Part shown: one piece after another, positions 53,392 through 61,200 of the stretch | Layout of the letters: each line of letters starts with the position of its first letter | Numbering within the stretch: position 1 is the first letter of the stretch | The notes under the pieces: generated by a model | Seen by the model: the letters and a program-made list of their open reading frames with translations, nothing else | The model's database searches: none | What the model was told of the DNA's origin: nothing | Assembly (NCBI RefSeq): GCF_004364175.1 | Contig: NZ_SNZW01000017.1 | Location: forward strand, 62,001 to 126,000 | DNA from: Maribacter caenipelagi | GTDB taxonomy: Bacteria; Bacteroidota; Bacteroidia; Flavobacteriales; Flavobacteriaceae | Reading direction: 5' to 3' | DNA length: 64,000 nucleotides | Translations under genes and position numbers: made by a program

Positions 53392-54756
53392 ATGATAGAT
53401 GCTAAAATACTTGTAGTAGATGATACCAAAAGTGTATTGAGCGCTTTAGAAATATTGTTACAATTTGAATATAAAAGTGTTCAAACAATATCCAACCCTA
53501 ACTTACTTACCTCTTTCCCTAACTTAAAGGAAATTGATATCATATTATTAGATATGAATTTTTCTGCGGGAGTGAACACTGGTAACGAAGGATTATACTG
53601 GTTACGCGAGATAAAAAAGAAAGCTTCGCATATTTCGGTAATTATGATGACTGCCTATGGTGCCGTTGAGCTTGCAGTTGAAGCTATTAAAGAAGGTGCT
53701 ACCGATTTCGTACTCAAACCTTGGAACAACGAACGACTATTAACTACGGTAAAATCTGCCTACGAACTTAGAAAGTCACAAAAAGAGGTTCAACATTTAA
53801 AGCAAAAAGAGAGCAACCTCAAGCAGGTTATTAACCAGAATTCAAATTACATTATCGGCAACTCCAAAGCACTTAACAGTGTTTTAAACCTGGTACAGAA
53901 AGTTGCCAAAACAGATGTCAACATTTTAGTAACCGGTGAAAACGGTACTGGAAAAGAACTAATAGCAAGAGAACTTCATAAATCATCTGCTAGAAATAAC
54001 GAGGTTTTTATCTCGGTAGATATGGGTTCAATTTCAGAAAATTTATTCGAAAGCGAACTATTCGGTCATGTAAAAGGTTCTTTTACCGATGCCAAGGACG
54101 ATCGTGCAGGTAAGTTCGAGGCCGCAAATGGCGGTACGCTCTTCTTAGATGAAATTGGTAACCTATCATTACAAATGCAAGCCAAACTATTATCTGTTAT
54201 TCAAAACAGGGTAGTAGTTCGTGTAGGATCCAATAAACCAGTTGCCGTCGATATAAGATTAGTCTGCGCCACAAATTGCAATCTAGATCAAATGGTTGCG
54301 GACGGACTATTTCGTGAAGACCTTTTATATAGAATAAATACTATTCAAGTTCAGGTTCCATCCTTGAGAGATAGAGATAATGACATTTTGGTATTATCAG
54401 ATTTCTTCCTGAAAAAATTCGCTAACAAATACGGAAAGCCCAATTTGAAAATCAATCAATCTGCACAAGAGAAATTGATGAGCTACCTATGGCCCGGTAA
54501 TGTAAGAGAGCTTTTACATACTATGGAGCGTGCTGTTATTTTATCGGAAGGAAATGTATTAAAACCAACTGACTTTCTATTGGATACCAAAACAACAGTT
54601 ACAATGGAGGGCGGACCAAAGACTCTTGAAGAAATGGAACTGGTCATGATAAATAAAGCCCTAGGCGATCATGATGGCAATTATAGTGCAGCTGCGGACC
54701 AATTAGGTATCTCTAGACAAACACTGTATAATAAACTCAAAAAATCTGGTAAATAA
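53392..54756 (+). CDS. Sigma-54-dependent response regulator (NtrC family)
   Basis: 454 residues in the NtrC order. The receiver (1-~125) has phospho-acceptor Asp54 (IILLDMNF) and acidic pair Asp10-Asp11. An AAA+ domain (~155-385) has Walker A GENGTGKE, Walker B GGTLFLDEIG and R-finger region LLYRINTIQV. A Fis-type helix-turn-helix ends the protein (NYSAAADQLGISRQTLYNKL). The sigma-54 contact loop reads GSFTDA instead of GAFTGA. It overlaps the kinase start by one base and is divergent from tolC, so it most likely drives the export operon. Confidence 0.93.
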   Translation: MIDAKILVVDDTKSVLSALEILLQFEYKSVQTISNPNLLTSFPNLKEIDIILLDMNFSAGVNTGNEGLYWLREIKKKASHISVIMMTAYGAVELAVEAIKEGATDFVLKPWNNERLLTTVKSAYELRKSQKEVQHLKQKESNLKQVINQNSNYIIGNSKALNSVLNLVQKVAKTDVNILVTGENGTGKELIARELHKSSARNNEVFISVDMGSISENLFESELFGHVKGSFTDAKDDRAGKFEAANGGTLFLDEIGNLSLQMQAKLLSVIQNRVVVRVGSNKPVAVDIRLVCATNCNLDQMVADGLFREDLLYRINTIQVQVPSLRDRDNDILVLSDFFLKKFANKYGKPNLKINQSAQEKLMSYLWPGNVRELLHTMERAVILSEGNVLKPTDFLLDTKTTVTMEGGPKTLEEMELVMINKALGDHDGNYSAAADQLGISRQTLYNKLKKSGK

Positions 54757-56102
54757 TGGTTAGCAAAAGTATATACTACCAACTTGTTTTCAGGATTATT
54801 TTAATTGCAGTCTGTGCTTTGCTCACCGCATTCTTAATAGCCAAAGAGCATTATCTACTTGGCTTTATTCTAAGCTTGGTATTTATAGGACAAACTTATG
54901 GTTTAATACATTATGTAAACCAAACCAATAGAAAAATCGCTTACTTCTTCGATGCTATTAAAAATGAAGATTTCACCTTGCGATTTCCAGAAAAATTGAG
55001 TGTTAAGTCTATTGAAGAATTAAATCATAGCTTGAATATGTTGAATACTATGATTCAAGACATTCATGTAAAAAAACAGGCACAAGAGCAGTATTATCAA
55101 GAGATATTAAGACAAGCCGATATCGGTATTTTTACCGTAAATGAGAAAGGACATATTCTTTATGCAAACCCTACCGTACAGAATTTACTTAATTACAAAC
55201 CATTAAATCATGTCAAGCAACTAAAGCTAATAGACCCGAAACTTTATGGTTTATTTGAATCTCTTGAACCTTTTGAAAGTACCTTGTATGCTTTAGAGAA
55301 TGAACGAGGTAAAAAAGAATTAACCTTAAAATGTACACCTATCGCAATTGAAGGTAAGCAGCTATTATTGGTCATTGTTCATGATATTCAAAAAGAATTA
55401 GATGATAAAGAAACCGATTCTTGGGTAAAATTGATTCGCGTTTTAACCCACGAAATCATGAATACCATTACACCAATTACCTCTATTTCTGAATCTATCT
55501 TAAAATACTTCAAAAAAGGAAACGAACTTTCTAAACCTGAAGAATTTGGAGAACTTCAGATAAAAAATTCTGCCAAGGGGCTAGAGGTCATAAAAGAGCA
55601 AGGGAATGATTTAATGAGCTTTGTACAATCTTACCGAACATTTTTAAGTGTACCCGAACCTGATCGAGAATTGATACCCGCCAGCAAGATTTTAGAAAAA
55701 GTGCGGTTGCTATTACAAGAATATACGAATGGTCACAACATCAGCTTAGAAATATCGTCTGAACCTAAAGATCTAGAACTTTATATTGATGAAAAACAGC
55801 TTACCCAAATACTTTTAAACCTTGGTAAAAATGCCAAACAATCTCTAGAAGGGCAAGATTCTGGTAGTATTATCATTAAGGCCGGAATAGAACAACAGGG
55901 GAAAAAATACATTACCGTTACCGATAATGGACCAGGAATATCGCCTGAAATGCTAGACGAGGTATTTGTTCCTTTTTTTACCACAAAAAGTACTGGTACC
56001 GGTATTGGTCTAAGTTTAAGCAAACAAATTATGCGAATGCATGGAGGATCTATTCGGGTAGCATCAAATGAAACAACTACGTTTACTTTAACCTTTCAAT
56101 AG
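54756..56102 (+). CDS. Sensor histidine kinase, partner of the sigma-54 regulator
   Basis: 448 residues. Two N-terminal membrane helices (~8-28 and ~32-50) with almost no periplasmic loop suggest sensing within the membrane or cytoplasm. A PAS-like domain (~115-215) precedes the phospho-acceptor region VLTHEIMNTITPI (His near 231) and the HATPase domain with NLGKNAKQS, DNGPGIS and GTGIGLSLSKQ. Its ATG overlaps the regulator's stop (taATG), so the pair is coupled. Convergent with the next gene, with 2 bp between stops. Confidence 0.92.
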   Translation: MVSKSIYYQLVFRIILIAVCALLTAFLIAKEHYLLGFILSLVFIGQTYGLIHYVNQTNRKIAYFFDAIKNEDFTLRFPEKLSVKSIEELNHSLNMLNTMIQDIHVKKQAQEQYYQEILRQADIGIFTVNEKGHILYANPTVQNLLNYKPLNHVKQLKLIDPKLYGLFESLEPFESTLYALENERGKKELTLKCTPIAIEGKQLLLVIVHDIQKELDDKETDSWVKLIRVLTHEIMNTITPITSISESILKYFKKGNELSKPEEFGELQIKNSAKGLEVIKEQGNDLMSFVQSYRTFLSVPEPDRELIPASKILEKVRLLLQEYTNGHNISLEISSEPKDLELYIDEKQLTQILLNLGKNAKQSLEGQDSGSIIIKAGIEQQGKKYITVTDNGPGISPEMLDEVFVPFFTTKSTGTGIGLSLSKQIMRMHGGSIRVASNETTTFTLTFQ

Positions 56103-56104
56103 TA

Positions 56105-56449
56105 TTATAATTCCGCTTTAAGTTCTGTAAAAGGATCCCAGAAGTAATCTTCTAGTTTTACTATTTGCAGGTCTTTTATTACTACTCCTTCACCTTCTAA
56201 TAGTTGTTGCATGAGGTTAGTGCCGTCAAAATGGTGTTTACCGGTAAGTAAACCGGCTTTATTGACTACTCTATGCGCAGGAATATCATCCATATTATGC
56301 GATGCATTCATAGCCCAACCTACCATTCTAGCGCTGCGGGCCGCACCTAAATATTTGGCTATTGCGCCGTAGGAAGTTACACGCCCTTCTGGTATTAACC
56401 GTGCCACCTGATATACTCTTTCAAAGAAATTCTCATTTTCAGGTTTCAT
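56105..56449 (-). CDS. Alkyltransferase-like protein (MGMT family without catalytic Cys)
   Basis: 114 residues covering only the C-terminal DNA-binding half of MGMT. GRVTSYGAIAKYLG and the late HRVVNKAG match the family, but the active-site PCHRV reads IPAHRVV, with Ala58 in place of the acceptor Cys. Such alkyltransferase-like proteins bind O6-alkylguanine without repairing it and hand lesions to nucleotide excision repair; most have Trp at this place, so Ala is a variant. It lies at the end of a minus-strand run (trmB, LysE-like, this gene). Confidence 0.88.
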   Translation of the reverse strand: MKPENENFFERVYQVARLIPEGRVTSYGAIAKYLGAARSARMVGWAMNASHNMDDIPAHRVVNKAGLLTGKHHFDGTNLMQQLLEGEGVVIKDLQIVKLEDYFWDPFTELKAEL

Positions 56450-56462
56450 TTGCTACATCCGT

Positions 56463-57089
56463 TTAATTGAACAATCTAAAAGCTGTGATCACAAATAGCA
56501 ATACCATTAATCCGCTTAAAATAAAATTACTGTTTTTGGAGAAGGACGTTGTTTTATGCTCCCACTTATTAAAATAGATTACATATAAATACATGGCAAA
56601 AAAAGTTCCACTGCCTGCAGCAAGAATAAACAAAACCTCATCTATAATTTCGAAGGTCATGAATCCTTGTGAATGAAAAACGGTATTTAAACCGCTATAA
56701 TATGGTATCGCCAAAAGATTAATAAGCGCCAAGAACACTCCTTTAGAAAAACTATTTCGCTTTTTTGTTTCGGTTAATATCAATGGCTTATTCTCTTGCT
56801 TTTTCCCTTTAATATAAAATACAATTGCCAACACAAAGAAAATACCCAATGCCAATTGCAGCAATACCTCTATAACATGTTGATTTCTAGAAATTAATTT
56901 TGCGATGCGTACCGACACATACGTTTGTAACATTACCGCAAGAGCAACACCTAAACCAAAAATTATTCCATTTGCTTTTCCCTTTTCTACACTGGTCTTT
57001 GCTGCATTTAAATTCAGCAACCCGGGTGGTAACGATGCGAAGAAGGCCGCACCAAAAGTGAATACAAATAAAATAGGTAATTGTTGCAT
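56463..57089 (-). CDS. LysE-family transporter
   Basis: 208 residues and about six membrane helices. The opening LPPGLLNLNAAKTSVEKGKANGIIFGLGVAL matches the LysE/RhtB layout (PGP-like start then small-residue helix), though sequence drift is large, as usual for Bacteroidota members. The role would be export of an amino acid or similar small molecule. It begins 4 bp after trmB. Confidence 0.75.
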   Translation of the reverse strand: MQQLPILFVFTFGAAFFASLPPGLLNLNAAKTSVEKGKANGIIFGLGVALAVMLQTYVSVRIAKLISRNQHVIEVLLQLALGIFFVLAIVFYIKGKKQENKPLILTETKKRNSFSKGVFLALINLLAIPYYSGLNTVFHSQGFMTFEIIDEVLFILAAGSGTFFAMYLYVIYFNKWEHKTTSFSKNSNFILSGLMVLLFVITAFRLFN

Positions 57090-57093
57090 TGAA

Positions 57094-57762
57094 TCAGTTT
57101 ACCTTGAACCTAATAAAAGTAATAGGTTTTCCCTTTTCAAGATACTGATTTTCATAGAAAGTCTGTATTTCCAAGACTTCTTTAGGGCTACCTTCATTCT
57201 TATAGACATCATGATTGGCATAGAGCACTTCTAAACCAAGACCGTGCAATAAGCCTAAAGTATACCCATGCATGAACTCACTATCGGTTTTTAAATTCAC
57301 CGTTCCTTCAGGTTTTAGCACTTGTTTATAGCGCTCTAAAAACGTCGCATTGGTCATACGGTGTTTGGTGCGTTTATATTTTATTTGAGGATCAGGGAAG
57401 GTTATCCAAATTTCAGATACCTCTTCTTTTGCAAATAGATGATCTACCAATTCTATTTGTGTTCTTATAAAGCAAACATTAGGTAAGTCTCCTTCAACGG
57501 CTTCTTTAGCCCCTTTCCAGAATCGGGCGCCTTTGATATCGATACCAATAAAATTCTTGTTCGGAAATTTCTTTGCCAAGCCAACAGTATATTCCCCTTT
57601 ACCACAACCCAATTCTAGGACGATAGGATTGTCGTTTTTGAAATGGGTATCCCACTTTCCCTTCAACGGAAAACCGCCTACCACTTCTTCTCTTGTTGGT
57701 TGAATTACGTTTGAAAACGTCTCGTTTTCCTGAAATCTTTTTAATTTATTTTTACTTCCCAC
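57094..57762 (-). CDS. trmB: tRNA (guanine-N7-)-methyltransferase TrmB
   Basis: 222 residues of the normal TrmB length. The SAM motif LELGCGKGEYT lies near residue 50, NFIGIDIKGARFWKGAK follows, and the catalytic ITFPDPQIKYKRTKHR segment near 120 carries the Asp/Pro motif. It makes m7G46 in the tRNA variable loop. The only usable start is GTG at 57762, as the nearest upstream ATG is followed directly by TAA. Confidence 0.93.
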   Translation of the reverse strand: MGSKNKLKRFQENETFSNVIQPTREEVVGGFPLKGKWDTHFKNDNPIVLELGCGKGEYTVGLAKKFPNKNFIGIDIKGARFWKGAKEAVEGDLPNVCFIRTQIELVDHLFAKEEVSEIWITFPDPQIKYKRTKHRMTNATFLERYKQVLKPEGTVNLKTDSEFMHGYTLGLLHGLGLEVLYANHDVYKNEGSPKEVLEIQTFYENQYLEKGKPITFIRFKVN

Positions 57763-57814
57763 AATTATTACATCTAAACTGGGGCAAATCTAAGAAAAAA
57801 GAGAGGGTTAGCGT

Positions 57815-58885
57815 TTATTGTACTTCCTCTATTTGAATGATACTTTTCTCCAAAGTAAAAGAAAACTCAGATCCTACCTCTACGGCACTTTCTACATAAA
57901 TTTTTTCGCCGTGTGCTTCAATTACATGTTTTACAATGGCTAGACCCAGGCCAGAGCCACCTTCGCGACGGCTACCACTTTGATCTACCCTATAAAAACG
58001 TTCAAAAAGTCGCGGAATATGCACGGCAGGTATGCCCTCGCCATTATCGGTCACCCGAACAATTACCTTGTTTTTTACGAGATTTTCTACACTAACCTCT
58101 GTAGTACCATTATCATTACCATACTTAATAGAGTTCACCAATAAATTGGTAAGCACCTGTTGTATTTTTTCCTTATCTGCAAAAACAAATACGGAATCAA
58201 CATATTCCATATCGAAAGTAAGGGTAATGTTCTTCTTCGCCGCTTTCATCTCCAATAAATCAAATACACTTTGTATTAAATCTATAATATCAAAAGAGTG
58301 TTTCTCAAGATTAAGATCACCAACTTCCAATTTTGTGATCAGATCTAAATCTTTTACAATATAAATGAGACGATCTACTGCTTTATTGGCACGAGTAAGA
58401 TACTTTCTTCGAATATTCTTATCCTCCATTGCACCGTCTAATAAAGTCTCTATATACCCTTGAACAGTAAAAAGCGGAGTTTTTAGCTCATGAGAAACAT
58501 TACCTAAAAAGTCTTTACGGTATTCTTCACGAATCTTTAAAGTGTCAATTTCGATTTTCTTATCCTTTGCAAATTTTTCTATTTCTTGCGTTAAAGTTCT
58601 CATATCTGTGGTAACAGGGTATGAGGGTATTGTACTGGATTCTAACAACTCTACATCATCATAAATTTTCTTGATTCTTTTGTAGATGAATTTTTCTATT
58701 CTTAATTGTAAGGTGATAAAAGAAATAATAAAAAAGAACAACGCTGCAAATAGCAAAATACCCCAATTTATGGTACTAAAGCGCCATTGTAACAATGCTA
58801 GCACCGATATGCCGATTATCACGATATAAAGTGATGAGCGAAATGCAAAACGATATGACTTTCTTGAACGAACTTTATCAGCCAT
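57815..58885 (-). CDS. PhoR-like sensor histidine kinase
   Basis: 356 residues. Two N-terminal membrane helices (~13-30, ~36-55) with a very short loop precede a linker, the phospho-acceptor motif FLGNVSHELKTPLFTVQGY (His near 134) and an HATPase domain with NLLVNSIKYG, DNGEGIP and GGSGLGLAIVKH. This kinase class, without a large periplasmic sensor, is what PhoR looks like in many Bacteroidota. Its ATG directly abuts the stop of the regulator gene. Confidence 0.85.
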   Translation of the reverse strand: MADKVRSRKSYRFAFRSSLYIVIIGISVLALLQWRFSTINWGILLFAALFFFIISFITLQLRIEKFIYKRIKKIYDDVELLESSTIPSYPVTTDMRTLTQEIEKFAKDKKIEIDTLKIREEYRKDFLGNVSHELKTPLFTVQGYIETLLDGAMEDKNIRRKYLTRANKAVDRLIYIVKDLDLITKLEVGDLNLEKHSFDIIDLIQSVFDLLEMKAAKKNITLTFDMEYVDSVFVFADKEKIQQVLTNLLVNSIKYGNDNGTTEVSVENLVKNKVIVRVTDNGEGIPAVHIPRLFERFYRVDQSGSRREGGSGLGLAIVKHVIEAHGEKIYVESAVEVGSEFSFTLEKSIIQIEEVQ

Positions 58886-59581
58886 TTAGAGTACAAACTT
58901 ATATCCTACTCCCTTTACGGTTTTAAAATGGTCTTCACCTATTTTTTCACGAAGCTTTCTAATGTGTACATCAATGGTACGACCACCAACTACGACCTCG
59001 TTACCCCAAACTTTATCAAGAATAACCTCTCTTTTGAATACTTTACTAGGTTTTGAAGTTAACAAGGCAAGAAGTTCAAACTCTTTTCTAGGTAAAATGA
59101 TCTCTTTACCTTTCTTGACAATCTTATATTCTTCCCTATTAATTACGATATCGCCTACTTTGGTAATATCTTCTTGAGCGTTTTCTTCGTTCTTGATACG
59201 TCTAAGAAGTGCATTAACCTTACTTACCAAAACTTTTGGTTTGATAGGCTTTGTAATATAATCATCTGCACCAGCATCAAAACCTGCTACTTGAGAATAA
59301 TCTTCTCCTCTAGCAGTTAAGAAAGTTATAATAGTATTTTCCATACCAGGAGTTCTTCTTAGAATCTCACAAGCTTCAATACCATCCATCTCGGGCATCA
59401 TTACATCTAGTATAATAAGGTGTGGCATTTTCTTTTTTGCCTTGGCGACACCATCAGCACCATTTTTAGCAGTGTACACATCATAACCTTCGGCAGATAA
59501 ATTATAGGCCACTATCTCTAGAATGTCTGGCTCATCATCAACTAAGAGTATCTTAATGTCCTTCTTTTTCATGGTTTTCAA
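58886..59581 (-). CDS. PhoB-like OmpR-family response regulator
   Basis: 231 residues (a start at Met4, 59572, is equally possible). The receiver has the acidic pair DDEPD near 17 and phospho-acceptor Asp near 57 (LIILDVMMPEMDG); the C-terminal winged helix ends VGGRTIDVHIRKLREKIGEDHFKTVKGVGYKF. It is paired with the PhoR-like kinase and divergent from the TonB receptor pair, with a candidate Pho-box array between them. Assignment to phosphate control rests on this array and gene order. Confidence 0.85.
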   Translation of the reverse strand: MKTMKKKDIKILLVDDEPDILEIVAYNLSAEGYDVYTAKNGADGVAKAKKKMPHLIILDVMMPEMDGIEACEILRRTPGMENTIITFLTARGEDYSQVAGFDAGADDYITKPIKPKVLVSKVNALLRRIKNEENAQEDITKVGDIVINREEYKIVKKGKEIILPRKEFELLALLTSKPSKVFKREVILDKVWGNEVVVGGRTIDVHIRKLREKIGEDHFKTVKGVGYKFVL

Positions 59582-59633
59582 ATTAGATTGATTCGCTCAA
59601 AAGTAAAGATAATACTATTACTGCAACGGCTGT

Positions 59634-59730
59634 TAACATTGATTTAATGTAGTAACGTTTAGGTAACATTAACAAAATAAATGTTTAACATGGATCTAAC
59701 CCGAACATTACAACCGCTCTCTTTCTTTGC
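59634..59730 (+). promoter_or_regulatory. Candidate Pho-box-like direct-repeat array and promoter
   Basis: TAACGTT (59654), TAACATT (59665), TAACATG (59687), TAACCCG (59698) and TTACAAC (59709) fall on one 11-bp register, with only the position at 59676 unmatched; TTAACATT at 59634 is off register. A TTTCTTTG at 59723-59730 resembles the Bacteroidota -7 box (TAnnTTTG). The array lies between divergent phoB-like and lipoprotein genes. Confidence 0.55.
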
Positions 59731-59802
59731 AGTGCAATAAAATAATAATTGAAAAGAACTCTATTGCCAACCTAGTTAAAATAATAAACTTAAAAAGAAA
59801 AG

Positions 59803-61101
59803 ATGAAAAAAATTATTTGGTCATTTGCTACAGTAACTGCTATTATCGCTGCAGCATCTTGTGAAAAAGAAACCGTAGTGGAAGTTGAAAAAGAAGTTAT
59901 CGTTGTAGATACGGTAACAACAGAAACTGAAGTTGAAGTTGAAACTTCAATAACTGTTTCTGAAGACATCATTACAGATGTTACTTGGACTGCTGATAAG
60001 ATTGTTACTTTAGACGGTAGAGTATTCGTAACAGAAGGGGCTACACTTACCATTGAACCAGGAACAATAATAAAAGCAAATGCGGGATCAGGTGTTAATG
60101 CTTCTGTATTAATCGTGACAAGAGGTAGTAAAATTGAAGCTTTAGGTACGGCTGCAGCACCAATTATTTTTACTTCTGCTGCAGATAATATAGTAATAGG
60201 ACAAACAAGTGGTACTAACCTTGACCAAAACGATCGTGGTCTTTGGGGTGGTTTAATTTTATTAGGTAACGCACCAGCATCTTTTGATGGAGATGCAGTG
60301 TCTGCTCAAATAGAAGGTGTACCAACAGATACAGACGGAGACAAAGGTCTTTATGGTGGTACTGATGCTGCCGATGACTCTGGAACTCTTCAATATATTT
60401 CTATACGTCACGGTGGTGCTTTAATAGGTGAAGGAAATGAAATTAACGGTCTTACCCTAGGTGCTGTTGGTACTGGAACAACTATTGACAATATTGAAGT
60501 TGTTGGTAATGTCGATGATGGTGTAGAGTTCTTTGGTGGAAGCGTTAACGCTACTAACCTATTTGTATGGGCACAAGGTGACGATGGTCTTGATATTGAC
60601 CAAGCTTACTCTGGTACTATTGATAATGCAGTGGTTGTACAAGGTGGTATTTCTGATCATGCTTTAGAAATTGATGGTCCTGAAGGTTCTCTACAAGGTG
60701 CATACACATTAACAAACGCTACTTTAATCGGACTTGCCGAAAATATTGCTGGTGGTGAAATCGCTGATTTCAGATCAAACGCGCAGGGTACAAACAATAA
60801 TATCTTAGTTACTGGTTTTACAGGTGTAGGTACTGATTTAGTACTTTCTGATGTTGAATTGGATAATGAAGGTGTTGCTGCAAATTATACTGCCGGTACA
60901 TTAGTATTGACAAACTGGGAAATAGTTTTACCAACAGGTGTTACTAACTCTTCTGATGTATTCAACGATACAACTGACAGTACTACTTTTGAAGCTGATG
61001 CTGCAACTTTCTCATCTGCCGTTACAGAAGCAACTGTTGGTGCTGACACATCTGCTTTTTCTTGGACCTACTCTAACGCTAAAGCTAGCTTAGGTTTCTA
61101 A
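59803..61101 (+). CDS. Surface lipoprotein with right-handed beta-helix-like repeats
   Basis: 432 residues. Lipobox AAASCEK with Cys20. Residues ~22-52 are a Glu/Val/Thr-rich stalk (VVEVEKEVIVVDTV). The rest is beta-rich with GTIIKAN, APIIFTSAADN, LQYISIRHGGALIGEG, GVEFFGGSVNATN and DGLDIDQAYSG, which look like coils of a parallel beta-helix. Proteins of this kind sit in front of a TonB-dependent receptor in many Flavobacteria and are often misnamed 'multidrug transporter'. It is probably an outer-membrane-anchored binding partner of the receptor at 61201. Confidence 0.75.
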   Translation: MKKIIWSFATVTAIIAAASCEKETVVEVEKEVIVVDTVTTETEVEVETSITVSEDIITDVTWTADKIVTLDGRVFVTEGATLTIEPGTIIKANAGSGVNASVLIVTRGSKIEALGTAAAPIIFTSAADNIVIGQTSGTNLDQNDRGLWGGLILLGNAPASFDGDAVSAQIEGVPTDTDGDKGLYGGTDAADDSGTLQYISIRHGGALIGEGNEINGLTLGAVGTGTTIDNIEVVGNVDDGVEFFGGSVNATNLFVWAQGDDGLDIDQAYSGTIDNAVVVQGGISDHALEIDGPEGSLQGAYTLTNATLIGLAENIAGGEIADFRSNAQGTNNNILVTGFTGVGTDLVLSDVELDNEGVAANYTAGTLVLTNWEIVLPTGVTNSSDVFNDTTDSTTFEADAATFSSAVTEATVGADTSAFSWTYSNAKASLGF

Positions 61102-61133
61102 TTATAAATACAAATAATAGTTACACATAATAA

Positions 61134-61175
61134 TTGCTCGTCCTAAGATATTTTTTAGGCGAGCAATTTATTTCT
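61134..61175 (+). terminator. Hairpin between lipoprotein and TonB receptor genes
   Basis: Arms 61134-61146 (ttgctcgtcctaa) and 61155-61166 (ttaggcgagcaa) pair over 12 bp with one bulged T, followed by a T-rich tract. It could be a partial terminator that lowers receptor expression relative to the lipoprotein, or a 3' stabiliser. Confidence 0.65.
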
Positions 61176-61200
61176 TTTTAACAATTTCAATTCATTACTT

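Noticed and set aside
59790-60053. Minus-strand frame over the lipoprotein stalk
   Set aside because: A mirror of the Glu/Val/Thr-rich coding repeat; low complexity and no start context.
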